From Thiorhodovibrio frisius (GTDB lineage: Bacteria > Pseudomonadota > Gammaproteobacteria > Chromatiales > Chromatiaceae), in NCBI RefSeq assembly GCF_033954835.1, contig NZ_CP121471.1, forward strand, positions 496,001-560,000: a stretch of DNA of 64,000 bases, read 5' to 3'. The position numbers and the translations under genes were made by a program. Below, in pieces: positions 35,663 through 44,593 of the stretch (position 1 is its first letter; each line of letters starts with the position of its first letter). The notes beneath the pieces are model-generated. The model was not told the origin of the DNA, searched no databases, and saw only the letters and a program-made list of their open reading frames with translations.

Positions 35663-35997
35663 GGCGGTTTGCGGCCCATTAGGGCACTAGCCTCCATCTG
35701 ACGCATCACAAAGGCTTGGTGAATGCCCGTCATTGCGGGTTGCGTCCCTGGCGTCTGACACCATTGACACTCTGGCGGCATGATGGACATCCACCTCAAC
35801 CAGGGGTTGACCATCCGGCCCGGTTTTCCCGCTTCAATGAGTCGTTTGAGTGATGCCTTAATCTCGCTCAGCATGCTGTCGATCATGGATGGATCGCCTG
35901 CTTGCCAAACGGAGCAGCCAACACGAACTGGAACATCGCTGAAACTGGTCACCATCAATTCACCCCGCACCCTATCAATCAATCTGATTCAATGAAT
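35663..35997 (-). other. Gap with a possible decayed or frameshifted short gene
   Basis: On the minus strand a frame from 35982 reads VPVRVGCSVWQAGDPSMIDS and then MLSEIKASLKRLIEAGKPG, which looks like genuine coding sequence. It then loses that character. Another frame takes over with PDGQPLVEVDVHHAARVSM and ends near 35690. The first frame stays open into the protease gene on the opposite strand, probably by chance. A frameshifted hydrogenase-accessory-like gene is possible; I do not recognise the family with confidence. Confidence 0.3.
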
Positions 35998-37317
35998 TCA
36001 GCGCATCTCGAAGGCTTCCTGATGGAACTGCAAGTGGCCGCGCCAGGCGCGATTCAGTCCGGTACGCAGCTGTTTGGCGAATCGGCGCGGGCCGCAGAAC
36101 CAGACTTCGGTCTTGCGCAAACCCTCGTACATGGATGCAAGATGCTCGGCGCTCAGGGTGCTTCCGGACTGACTGTCATGGATGTGAAGCGAGACGCCCG
36201 GCAGGTCCGCGCACAAGCTCTTGAGGCGCTCAACGAAGGGGTCGCTTTCCTGGTTCCGCGTGCTGTAATGCAAATCCGTGACGAGAGAAGCGTCCGGGTT
36301 GGCGCGTAAGGCCTCCAGCCAGGCGATGAAGGGCGTGATACCGATTCCACCAGCCACCCAGATCTGTCGTGCCTCGGGATTGCGGCGTGGCAGCTCAAAA
36401 AAGCCATAAGGCCCCTCGACCGTCACCGCCTGCCCAACGGCAATTCGCTGTGGCAGCGCGCGGGTAAAATCGCCCAGCGCCTTGATCAGAAAGGTCACGC
36501 GGCGCCCCCCATGATCGGCGCTGGCGATGGTGAAGGGGTGATGGCCCTCCCAGCGATCAAAGTTCACGAAGGCGAACTGCCCAGCGCAATGTCCCCGCCA
36601 ACGGCTGTCCAACTGACAGACCACCTCGGTGACATCGCGCGAAGGTGTCGAGATCGACAGGATCGTCCCTCGTGCGCGTCGTGTGTGACCGACGAGACCC
36701 AAGAGTGTCATAACGGCCGCAAAAGATCCCACAACCAGCAGCACCCCGAGAAGCAGGCCGAGCGGCTGGCTCCAGTAATGGCTTGGTGCCAGCATGGCGG
36801 CATGAAAAGCGAGCGCCAGATACAGAAGTGGCATCGCACGATGGATATGGCGCCAGATGTTGTAGGGGAAACGCTTCAGTAGACTCAATATGACCATGGC
36901 TAGCAGCAGGTAAATGCCGATCTCGCCAAGTTCCTCGCCGACATCACGCAAGTCGTGAAGTAGGCCGCTGAACTCCTCTTCCTGCGGCTGTCCCAGACAA
37001 CCGAACATGGATTTGATCAGGTCGTCGCCTTCCTCAAGCAGCCAGTGCATCGCGGCGAAGGTCACAGCGAGAATGGCGGTCCATTTGTGCAGACGGTAGA
37101 CGCGATCCATGCCACCGAGCGGGCGTTCCAACCAGGTCGGACGTGTCGCCAGCACCATCACCAGCGACATCAGGCCGATCGCGAGCAGACCACTGAGGTA
37201 GAACGCCTGGCTTTGAATGGCCCAGGGCAGGGAGTTGGTCCCCGGACCGCTCACAGCGAGCGCGCCCGCCCAGGCAAGGACAAGAAGTGCTATGAAGCCG
37301 GTTAGATAGATGTTCAT
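35998..37317 (-). CDS. Ferric-reductase-like transmembrane flavoprotein
   Basis: 439 residues. An N-terminal ferric-reductase domain has six or more helices and His residues in RLHKWTAILAVTFAAMHWLL and IWRHIHRAMPLLYLALAFHAAML. A ferredoxin-reductase-like module follows, with the FAD motif HHPFTIAS and NAD(P) site VAGGIGITPFIAWLEAL, ending VWFCGPRRFAKQL. It moves electrons from NAD(P)H across or into the membrane, perhaps to heme or iron. It lies 45 bases downstream of the kinase gene at 37363 in the same direction. Confidence 0.9.
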   Translation of the reverse strand: MNIYLTGFIALLVLAWAGALAVSGPGTNSLPWAIQSQAFYLSGLLAIGLMSLVMVLATRPTWLERPLGGMDRVYRLHKWTAILAVTFAAMHWLLEEGDDLIKSMFGCLGQPQEEEFSGLLHDLRDVGEELGEIGIYLLLAMVILSLLKRFPYNIWRHIHRAMPLLYLALAFHAAMLAPSHYWSQPLGLLLGVLLVVGSFAAVMTLLGLVGHTRRARGTILSISTPSRDVTEVVCQLDSRWRGHCAGQFAFVNFDRWEGHHPFTIASADHGGRRVTFLIKALGDFTRALPQRIAVGQAVTVEGPYGFFELPRRNPEARQIWVAGGIGITPFIAWLEALRANPDASLVTDLHYSTRNQESDPFVERLKSLCADLPGVSLHIHDSQSGSTLSAEHLASMYEGLRKTEVWFCGPRRFAKQLRTGLNRAWRGHLQFHQEAFEMR

Positions 37318-37362
37318 GATCGTCTGAATCCCATTGATGAGTGGAATGATTGACGTGTTAAA

Positions 37363-38718
37363 TCAACACGGCGACGGCCATTGCCCATCACCGACCGGCA
37401 GTCTGATCTCGGCGCACAGGCCAGCGAGCGTCGAGGCGGGATGAAAGCGGATCCGGCCCTGATAACTCTCGACGATCTCTCGGGCGATCGCCAGCCCGAG
37501 TCCGTGACCGCTGATCTGCTCGTCAAGCCGCACGCCGCGCTCGGTGATAGCCGCTATATCGTGTTCTGAACAACCCGGACCATCGTCCTCGACACGGATG
37601 ACGATCTCATCTCCCAGCACTGTCACGCTGCATCTCACATGGGCTATGGCCCATTTGCAGGCGTTGTCGAGCAGGTTGCCGAGCAGTTCCAGCATGTCCT
37701 CGCGATCGACGCTGAGCAGACCCGAAGTGCGCAGATCGAGTTGAATATCGAGGATTTTCGGGGCATGGATACGCCCGAGCAGCCGCGCCAGCGTCGGCAG
37801 CTCGGCATTCGGATTAAAACGCACTCCGGCGCCGCCGGCACCGGCAAGACGTGCGCGCTTGAGCTGGCGCTCGGCGAGCTGGCGCAGACGCTCGACCTGG
37901 TCGATCAGGGTCTGGCGTGGTGCCTGAGCGATGTTCAGGTCAGGATCCTTTAATTGCTGACGCAGTAGGCTCAGGGGGCCCTTGATGCTATGGGCCAGGT
38001 TGCCGGCGACGGTGCGCGAGCGTTCCAGGCGCTGCGCGAAGTGCAACAGCAGGCGGTTGAGCTTGCGCACCAAGGGTAGAATCTCGCTCGGCACCCGCTC
38101 GGTCAGGGCGAGCGTCTGGCCGGACTCCAGGCGCTCAATGTCCTGGTAGACGGGCGCCAAGGCGGCAAAAGCCCGGCGCACGACGAACCGCTGCACCAGC
38201 AGCATGATGACCAACCCACCGATCGCCAGCCCGGCAAACAGCTGCTCGATAAAGGCCAACGCCCGGTCAAGTGCGGTGACGTCCTCGGCGATGGCGAGCG
38301 CGAATTCGATGCCATCCAGGTGATAGCCGCCTTCCCAGACCAGCAATCGTTGCTGATCCGGGCCGATCGCGCGCCAATGTGCGGAGGTGCCCGGCGAAAG
38401 GGGGCGGTCGGCCAGGTCCTGATCCCAGAGCGAACGCGAGCGGATGCGTTGCCCATCAACGGTTTCGATGACGAAATAGTGCCCGGAAAAGGGCTGGTGA
38501 TAGACCGGGGTCAAGCGTTGATTCCCTACCTCGAGGTGCCCATCCGCACGCCGGGTCAAGGCCCCGACCAGTCCTTCGGCATCGTGCTCGAGCCGCGAGA
38601 GCACAAAGGCATCCGCCGTGCGGTGCATGGCCTCGTGGCCACTCCACCAGACCGCGCCGATCAGGACAAACAGGCTGATGCCGAGTCCGATATGTAGACG
38701 ACTTTCTAAGGATTTCAT
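37363..38718 (-). CDS. Sensor histidine kinase, second module
   Basis: 451 residues. A first helix (IGLGISLFVLIGAVWW), a periplasmic region with HYFVIETVDGQRIRSRSLWDQ, a second helix (LFAGLAIGGLVIMLLV), H box NLAHSIKGPLSLL, N box LLGNLLDNACKWA, DDGPG and GHGLGLAIA are present. The periplasmic landmark RSRSLWD is shared with the kinase at 29326, supporting paralogy. Its start overlaps the regulator gene by four bases. Confidence 0.9.
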   Translation of the reverse strand: MKSLESRLHIGLGISLFVLIGAVWWSGHEAMHRTADAFVLSRLEHDAEGLVGALTRRADGHLEVGNQRLTPVYHQPFSGHYFVIETVDGQRIRSRSLWDQDLADRPLSPGTSAHWRAIGPDQQRLLVWEGGYHLDGIEFALAIAEDVTALDRALAFIEQLFAGLAIGGLVIMLLVQRFVVRRAFAALAPVYQDIERLESGQTLALTERVPSEILPLVRKLNRLLLHFAQRLERSRTVAGNLAHSIKGPLSLLRQQLKDPDLNIAQAPRQTLIDQVERLRQLAERQLKRARLAGAGGAGVRFNPNAELPTLARLLGRIHAPKILDIQLDLRTSGLLSVDREDMLELLGNLLDNACKWAIAHVRCSVTVLGDEIVIRVEDDGPGCSEHDIAAITERGVRLDEQISGHGLGLAIAREIVESYQGRIRFHPASTLAGLCAEIRLPVGDGQWPSPC

Positions 38719-39377
38719 TGGCGTGGAAAGAGATAGCCCTGGCCACGCAGGGTTCGGATCCGGCCCCTGCCAATTTTCTCGCGCAGGCGCCGCACATAGA
38801 CCTCAATCAGGTTGCTGCCCCGGTCGGCCTCCAGCTCGTACACGTGATCCATGATCTGAGGCTTGGACAGGATCTGGTTGGGGTGGAGCATCAGGTAACG
38901 GAGAAGGCGAAACTCGGTGCCGGTCAGCTCATGGGCGATGCCGTCGGCCAGGATCGCCTGCTGCTGATCCTCGTCAAGACAGAGCCCGCCGACCTCCAGA
39001 GTGCGACGCAGATTGCCCGTCGCCCGTCGGGTCAAGGCATGGATGCGGGCGATCAGCTCCTCCAGGTGGAAGGGCTTGCCGAGATAGTCGTCAGCCCCGG
39101 CCTTGAGCCCATCAACACGCTCGTGCCAAGTATCGCGCGCGGTCAGCACCAGCACGGGTGTCGTCACTCCACGGCTGCGCCAATGGCACAGCACCTCGAG
39201 TCCAGGTCGCCCGGGCAACCCCAGGTCGAGGACGATGGCGTCATAGGACTCGTCGGCACCGAGCGCCTCTCCCGTGATCCCGTCGCTGGCATGGTCGAGG
39301 ACGAAGCCGGACGACTTGAGCGTCTTCTGCAGCTCAGCCGCCAGCCCGGCATCGTCTTCGACCAGCAAGAGTCGCAT
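38715..39377 (-). CDS. OmpR/PhoP-family response regulator, second module
   Basis: 220 residues. REC domain with VEDDAG, phospho-acceptor D51 in IVLDLGLPGRPGL and Lys in YLGKPFHLEELIARI. The winged-helix domain shows LTGTEFRLLRYLM, VRRLREKIG and IRTLRGQGYLF. It starts directly after the PepSY gene stop and overlaps the kinase start. It is a paralog of the regulator at 30713. Confidence 0.93.
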   Translation of the reverse strand: MRLLLVEDDAGLAAELQKTLKSSGFVLDHASDGITGEALGADESYDAIVLDLGLPGRPGLEVLCHWRSRGVTTPVLVLTARDTWHERVDGLKAGADDYLGKPFHLEELIARIHALTRRATGNLRRTLEVGGLCLDEDQQQAILADGIAHELTGTEFRLLRYLMLHPNQILSKPQIMDHVYELEADRGSNLIEVYVRRLREKIGRGRIRTLRGQGYLFPRQ

Positions 39378-39686
39378 CTATTTCTCCTTGCGCTTGACCA
39401 CTTCGGCTGTGGCAGCATCGAGATAGAGCTTATGGACAGTTCCGTCGGCAGCCAGGATCTTGATTTCATAAAGGTAGGTGCCGACGTCGCGTTCAAGCTC
39501 GGCCTCCACGAGTTCACCCGGCTGCACGCTTTGCGCGCTGGCCATCACCTGCTCCATCGGCAGGATTGCGCCGGTCTCGCGCAGTTGCTTGATCGCGTTG
39601 TGGTCGAGTCGTTCACTGGCCAGGGAGCTGCCCATGGCCAACAGCAGCCCCAGACCTGTGGTCGCGATCAAATAATGTCGTTTCAT
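39378..39686 (-). CDS. Exported PepSY-domain protein, second module
   Basis: 102 residues with a signal peptide (YLIATTGLGLLLAMGSSLAS) and one PepSY domain: ILPMEQVM, GELVEAELERDVGTYLYEIKIL, then VHKLYLDAATAEVVKRKEK. The ATG at 39686 follows GGAG; an upstream in-frame codon at 39719 is not needed. It is the first gene of a PepSY-regulator-kinase-reductase operon mirroring the one at 31.8-29.3 kb. Confidence 0.8.
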   Translation of the reverse strand: MKRHYLIATTGLGLLLAMGSSLASERLDHNAIKQLRETGAILPMEQVMASAQSVQPGELVEAELERDVGTYLYEIKILAADGTVHKLYLDAATAEVVKRKEK

Positions 39687-40220
39687 CAGTTTGCTCCGTT
39701 TCAGAGAGTTAGTCGGCACCGATCAAGCCAGGTCGATCGCGGATGGTTCCTCTCGACGGCTCGAACGACGGTTGCTAGTCTGATTGCGCAAACTGAACTG
39801 CTGCTGAAAAATCGGCCCTCAGGAGGCCAGTATTCGGATTCAGCACATCAATGGTTTAGGTGATGACTCAGTCACTTCTCAAAAACGCTTGGCATCGGCG
39901 AAGCGGTCTACGAGCACTGCAAAGAAGCTGTTCGCCAGCCCACATGGCACGCGACTGCGGGCTATAGCGGCCAGATGCAGGTGGCGCTATGATCGTGACG
40001 ATCTAAAACCACGCTTGAGGTACAGCTTTGCGCAACAGGTGGCTATTCATGACTGAGTGTAGCCCAGCTCGCACACCGCGCCGGCGACGTCCTCTTTACC
40101 GCGTCGATCGCCTTCTCTGAAGCCATGGCCAAGGTCTTCAAATCGGACAGCATGTGAACGAGTGGTGCTCCGGTTGGCGACTCTGGCGCCCCAAGCGAAT
40201 GAGCAGGACCAAACCAAAGC
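39687..40220. other. 534-base region without a convincing gene
   Basis: It separates the PepSY gene from the sugar kinase. Short coding-like patches occur but no complete gene does. One + frame reads RAGDVLFTASIAFSEAMAKV and stops near 40157; another reads RWRYDRDDLKPRLRYSFAQQ and stops near 40055. They could be remnants of small genes. The promoter of the PepSY-led operon should lie at its left end, but no consensus was fixed. Confidence 0.4.
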
Positions 40221-41141
40221 TTAGCCATCCGGCCAGAGCCAGGCGGCGCCGCGCACGCCACTGGAGTCACCAAAGCGTGGCGGAAGGATGCGCGTGGCCA
40301 GTGCCTCGGTGAAGGCATGGCGGTTGATCAGAGGCGGGAGTTCGGTATAGAGCGCGCTCAGGTTGGACAGACCACCGCCGAGCACGATGACCTCAGGATC
40401 GAGCAGGTTGATCACGCTGGCAAGGGCACGGGCGAGCCGGTCGCGGTGGCGCTCGAGCGCTGCGCTGGCGGCTGGATCGCCGTCTGCCGCAGCGGTGGCG
40501 ATGGCCTGCGCGGACATTGCGTCAGCCGGACTTCGGGGGCAGGCGCGGTGATAATCAGCCGCCAGCCCGGGGCCGGAGACGAAGGTCTCGATGCAGCCGC
40601 GCTTGCCGCAGTAGCAGGGCGGGCCGGGGAGTTCGTCTGGGCGTGGCCAGGGCAGGGGATTGTGACCCCATTCGCCGACGATGGCATTGGGACCCTTGAG
40701 TAGTTGGCCGTTGATGACGATTCCGCCGCCAGTGCCAGTACCAAGAATGACGCCAAAGACCGAGTGCGCGCCGACCCCGGCGCCGTCGCTGGCCTCGGAC
40801 AGGGCGAAGCAGTCGGCATCGTTGGCCAGGCGCACCGGGCGCTCTAGTGCCTGCTGAAGATCGACATCCAACAAGCGGTCATTTAGACAGGTTGAGTTGG
40901 CGTTGCGCAGTCGGCCGCTGAAGGGCGACAAGGCGCCGGGGACGCCGACGCCAACAGGCAACCCGCGCGCGGCTGGACCCATGGCGGCGCTTGCCTCGGC
41001 GACCAAGCGCGCGACTGTGGCGAGGGTGCCGGCATAGTCGCCCTGGGGGGTGCGCTGGCGACCACGCCATAGCATCTCGCCGCTGGCCTCAAGCACCACG
41101 GCTTCAATCTTGGTGCCGCCGAGGTCGACCCCAATGCGCAT
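40221..41141 (-). CDS. ROK-family sugar kinase (fructokinase/glucokinase type)
   Basis: 306 residues. The ATP-binding start is MRIGVDLGGTKIEAVVL. The ROK signature lies around GVILGTGTGGGIVING and GEWGHNPLP, and the zinc motif is CYCGKRGCIETFVSGPGL. Sugar-binding ANDADCFALSEA is intact. Phosphorylation of fructose or a related hexose is likely; substrate choice cannot be read from sequence. It ends just after the conserved GAAWLWPDG. Confidence 0.92.
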   Translation of the reverse strand: MRIGVDLGGTKIEAVVLEASGEMLWRGRQRTPQGDYAGTLATVARLVAEASAAMGPAARGLPVGVGVPGALSPFSGRLRNANSTCLNDRLLDVDLQQALERPVRLANDADCFALSEASDGAGVGAHSVFGVILGTGTGGGIVINGQLLKGPNAIVGEWGHNPLPWPRPDELPGPPCYCGKRGCIETFVSGPGLAADYHRACPRSPADAMSAQAIATAAADGDPAASAALERHRDRLARALASVINLLDPEVIVLGGGLSNLSALYTELPPLINRHAFTEALATRILPPRFGDSSGVRGAAWLWPDG

Positions 41142-41189
41142 AGACGCGGATGCCGTTTGAGCAAATGCCGGCTTGGCTTGGGCAGGATG

Positions 41190-42704
41190 TCAGGCTTTGC
41201 TTGCGCCCTCGGCCTGCTCGCCCGCCTGCGCCTTGAGCACGGTGGCTGGGTCCTTGATGCCCTTGGGGTTGGTGAAGCGCTCGTTCAGGCTTTGCACATA
41301 GGCCTCGCAGTCGTGCAGCACCTTGGCGATGCGGCCCTCGCTCCATTGGTTGCAGCCCAGGGGCTTGCCGGTGAGCAGCGGGCGCCAACTGCGGGTGTTG
41401 CGCACGAAGGCCGCCGCCGGATCGCCGGGCATTTTCGCTGCTTGCGCTTTCTTTTTGATGCCAGGCAGCATGGCGACCACCATGAGCTTGCGCACGCCAA
41501 AATGGGCGGCGATCAGCAGCAGGATCATGCCCGCCTCGAGCCCCTCAAGCCCCCAGTTAATGCCAACCTCTTCAAAATACTTGAGCCAGCCGGGCTGGTA
41601 GTGCAGCCCCTGCCAGTGCCCGGCGGTAATGCTCCAGAACAAAAACAGAAAGGCTAGGCCCGCGAAAATGGCGCCATCGGCCAGCAGAGTGCGGGTGCGC
41701 CAGCGCGATACCGATTGGCTGAGCAGTGGGATGGTCTCGTCGTTGAGCGCCGTGGCGGTCTTGCGCAGGGTGGCGATGATGCGATACGCGCGTTCGATTT
41801 CGACCTGATCCATGCGCTGGTCAATGTCGGCCAGATCGCGATCGCGCTTCTCCTCGAAGCGCTTGCGCCGTGCCGGGTCGGTGATGGGCGTGCTCACATC
41901 GCGGTTGTAGATGGTGTAAAAGCGGCCGGTGGTCAGGCCCACTTCGCCCAGGGAGCGCAGCCAGGCGGCGACTACGTCCTCCGGGTTGTCCTCGCGCGCG
42001 GCGCTGTCCATCTGGTTGAGAATGTAAAGAAACTTGCTCGAATCACTGCGCACCATGGTGTCCCCCACTAGGTGCTTGAGGGTGTCGCGCATGGCGCCCG
42101 GCTCGGGGTGGCGGGCGTCGAAGAACACCAGCACCAGATCAGACAGGTCGATCATGTGGTTGGTGAGGCTCAAGATAGCCGTGCGCTGGGCATCGGCGTC
42201 AAAGCCGGGGGAGTCGATTAAAATCTTGCCGCGCAGGCGCTCGCTGCGGCAAGTCTTGAGCTGTAGATAGGCGTCGATACGCTTGCCCTCACCGCCGGCG
42301 ACGCGCTCGATCTCGCGCGACATCTGGTAGAAGGGAAAACGTGGGTCGGAGTCGAGCGACACCCCTGGCAGGGCATGGCTCTTTTCTTCCGGGCTGTAAA
42401 CCACCACAGTGAAACGATCATCGACCGCCTGGTTGCCGGTGCGCTGGATCTCTTGGCCAAGATAGCTGTTGATGAAGGTGGATTTGCCCGCTGAGAAGGT
42501 GCCAAGAATGGAAATCAGCGGCCACCAGGGAATCTGGCTGGCGAAGGATTTGTTGGTTTCCAGCAGGTTCATCTCGTAGGCGACGCTGTCGAGTCGCCGG
42601 AAGCCTTGCACCGCGTTGAGCAGAATGGGGTTTTCTTGCTCAAGATGAGACTCAAGATCGCTGATGCGCTGTTGTACGCTTTCTGATCCGACCGCCGGGG
42701 GCAT
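41190..42704 (-). CDS. Dynamin-family GTPase with C-terminal membrane segments
   Basis: 504 residues. GTPase motifs are G1 GTFSAGKST, G3 IDSPGFD and G4 LNQMD, with a helical N-terminal region. After a helical stalk come two hydrophobic segments (LLADGAIFAGLAFLFLFWSI and GLEGLEAGMILLLIAAHFGV). This resembles bacterial dynamin-like proteins that act at the inner membrane, for instance in membrane protection or fission; the exact role is unknown. The 500 bases upstream, shared with the divergent RND operon, hold no gene. Confidence 0.85.
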   Translation of the reverse strand: MPPAVGSESVQQRISDLESHLEQENPILLNAVQGFRRLDSVAYEMNLLETNKSFASQIPWWPLISILGTFSAGKSTFINSYLGQEIQRTGNQAVDDRFTVVVYSPEEKSHALPGVSLDSDPRFPFYQMSREIERVAGGEGKRIDAYLQLKTCRSERLRGKILIDSPGFDADAQRTAILSLTNHMIDLSDLVLVFFDARHPEPGAMRDTLKHLVGDTMVRSDSSKFLYILNQMDSAAREDNPEDVVAAWLRSLGEVGLTTGRFYTIYNRDVSTPITDPARRKRFEEKRDRDLADIDQRMDQVEIERAYRIIATLRKTATALNDETIPLLSQSVSRWRTRTLLADGAIFAGLAFLFLFWSITAGHWQGLHYQPGWLKYFEEVGINWGLEGLEAGMILLLIAAHFGVRKLMVVAMLPGIKKKAQAAKMPGDPAAAFVRNTRSWRPLLTGKPLGCNQWSEGRIAKVLHDCEAYVQSLNERFTNPKGIKDPATVLKAQAGEQAEGASKA

Positions 42705-43204
42705 CTGGCTTCTCCTTACAGGTTTTTGAATCTTGGATTCTGGCGCGGGTTTACCCTGAAACAGCAGCCGTATTGTCCGGGGTGGCCGGGACCAGCAATC
42801 TTAGGGCCAGGCGTGGCTGGGAGCCGGCAGGCAGCTCAACCCGGGCCGCTGAATCATCAATATGGCTGGGCGGATACTATACGCTTTGCCGCAGCGAAGG
42901 TAGTCTCTGGGTTTTTCGCGCTCTGGCCGCGGGGTATCCACCGGTTAAGTCGTCAAATTGTTGACCTGGCTTGAATTGTCGCCGGGATTTCAGGATACTG
43001 CCGAGCCGCGCGACGGTTTGAGCGGCGCTCAGGGTGCGGGGGTGGCAGTTGCCGGCGTGATGCGATTGGCATGATGCGATGCCTGTTTGGCGCTTGCCGT
43101 GCCGCCAAATGACCGCATTGGCGATTGGAACCACCGCGCCCCTGGCTGCCTGCTGTTTGATAGGCCGCGCATTCAAATTCTGCTCATCTTCAGGTGCCCG
43201 ACTG
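42705..43204. promoter_or_regulatory. Divergent region between the dynamin-like GTPase and the RND operon
   Basis: No gene is seen in these 500 bases. Some frames stay open to the right but show no conserved protein before 43205. A TTGACC at 42961-42966 and a GATACT at 42994-42999 are spaced too far apart for a standard promoter. Regulatory sites are expected but not identified. Confidence 0.35.
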
Positions 43205-44407
43205 ATGGGATTCAAAGCGAAACCTGTGCTAACAGCCGCTAGCAGCCTGCTGGCGGTGACCGTTCTTGCCCTGCCGGGGCTGGTGCGCGAGGCAATCGCC
43301 TCCGACGAGGCGATTGTGGTGCGTCAAGCCGAGGGGTTCCCGACCATGTCGGTCGGTGGAACCGTGATGCCCTACAAGGAGGTGACCTTCGCCGCGCAAA
43401 TGCCAGGGCGGGTTAAATTCATCGCCGGTATCGAAGGGGATTCTTTCGATCAGGACGCTGTGCTGGTGTCGATTGACGCAAGCGAACTTGAGGCGAAACG
43501 CGAGGCGCTGTTCGCGCAAATGGCCTCGGCGGATTCCCAGATTCGCAATGCCGATGTGCAATACAACCGCGAGCTTTACTCGCCGCGGTCAAAGTCGGCA
43601 CCCGGCGGCATGGGTGTGCCGAATCTGTTTGACCAGATGTTGACCCGCCCGATGGAAGACTTTATCGGCGAGCGTGATCAGGGCGCTGAAGAGGCCGCCG
43701 ATCTTTACGCCTCTCGCACCCAGGTGCGCGAGGCCCATCATCAGATGATGCGTTTGCAGGCCGAGTTGCGCGCGCTCGACTCCAAACTGCGTGACGCGCG
43801 CTCGATCGCACCCTTCGACGGGGTGATTGTCAGCAAGCTTGTCGAGGTGGGCGATACGGTGCAGCCGGGTCAACCGCTGCTGAAATTTGCCGACATGGAA
43901 TTTCTGCAGGTGGAGGTCGATGTGCCGGCGCGACTGCGCTCGGGTTTGCGTGAGGGCATGATGCTGCGCGCCGAACTCGACATCCCGGCGAGCGGTCCTG
44001 GTGCGCGTGCCGGTGCCTCGCCCAATGTGCCGGTGCGCATCGCGCAAATCTTCCCGATGGCCGACCCGCAGCGCCACACTATCAAGGTGAAATTCGACCT
44101 GCCGCAGGGCACCTCGGAGCCTGGCATGTATGCCACCGTGCTGGTGCCGGATTTTAACGTCCCGGCGCGCACCAGTCCGGTCGTGCCGCGCTCGGCTATC
44201 CGCTATAACGGCAGCCTGCCTGGCGTCTATGTGCTCGACGAGAACGGCCTGCCGCAGTTGCGACTGGTGCGTGTGGGTGACACCACGCCCGAGGGCGGTG
44301 TGAGTATTCTCAGTGGCCTGCGCGCTGGCGAGCGCATTCTGGCCAATCCCGGCCCTGGTATCGCCAGCGGCTGGTCCAGTCGCCCGACTGGGGACGAGAA
44401 GCACTGA
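43205..44407 (+). CDS. RND efflux periplasmic adaptor (membrane fusion protein)
   Basis: 400 residues from the ATG at 43205, chosen because an export signal (LTAASSLLAVTVLALPGLV) begins there; the frame starts at 43079. A biotinyl-lipoyl-like half (YKEVTFAAQMPGRVKFI), a helical hairpin with QVREAHHQMMRLQAELRAL, the second half (SIAPFDGVIVSKLVEVGDTV) and a beta-barrel domain follow the MFP order. It links the permease to an outer membrane channel, which is not encoded here. Confidence 0.9.
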   Translation: MGFKAKPVLTAASSLLAVTVLALPGLVREAIASDEAIVVRQAEGFPTMSVGGTVMPYKEVTFAAQMPGRVKFIAGIEGDSFDQDAVLVSIDASELEAKREALFAQMASADSQIRNADVQYNRELYSPRSKSAPGGMGVPNLFDQMLTRPMEDFIGERDQGAEEAADLYASRTQVREAHHQMMRLQAELRALDSKLRDARSIAPFDGVIVSKLVEVGDTVQPGQPLLKFADMEFLQVEVDVPARLRSGLREGMMLRAELDIPASGPGARAGASPNVPVRIAQIFPMADPQRHTIKVKFDLPQGTSEPGMYATVLVPDFNVPARTSPVVPRSAIRYNGSLPGVYVLDENGLPQLRLVRVGDTTPEGGVSILSGLRAGERILANPGPGIASGWSSRPTGDEKH

Positions 44408-44495
44408 TGATTCCGCGCGGGATGGGTACCCAACGCGCTCTCCCTGTTGCCGACTGGACTTGCGTCAAGGGTGCCGGGCGGATTCAGCTATCGGC

Positions 44496-44531
44496 TTATC
44501 AGGCGGCTCATCAGGCGACTCATCAGGCGGC
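44496..44531 (+). repeat. 12-bp tandem repeat, three copies, between the RND genes
   Basis: T(T/C)ATCAGGCG(G/A)C is repeated at 44496-44507, 44508-44519 and 44520-44531. It lies in the 186-base gap between adaptor and permease genes. A looser copy (TCAATCAGGTCGG) follows at about 44546. Confidence 0.8.
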
Positions 44532-44593
44532 CAGTTCAGACGGTCAATCAGGTCGGGGTGCCCCGGCGCCATCGCAACGCTAACAGTTAGATC

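Noticed and set aside
35242-35982. A 246-codon minus-strand gene spanning the orphan protease
   Set aside because: Its 3' half is antisense to a clearly conserved protease; only the first part looks coding and is described as a possible decayed gene.
40043-40318. Short frames on both strands near 40.1 kb as a toxin or transposase gene
   Set aside because: Neither strand gives a complete protein with a start signal; at most they are remnants.
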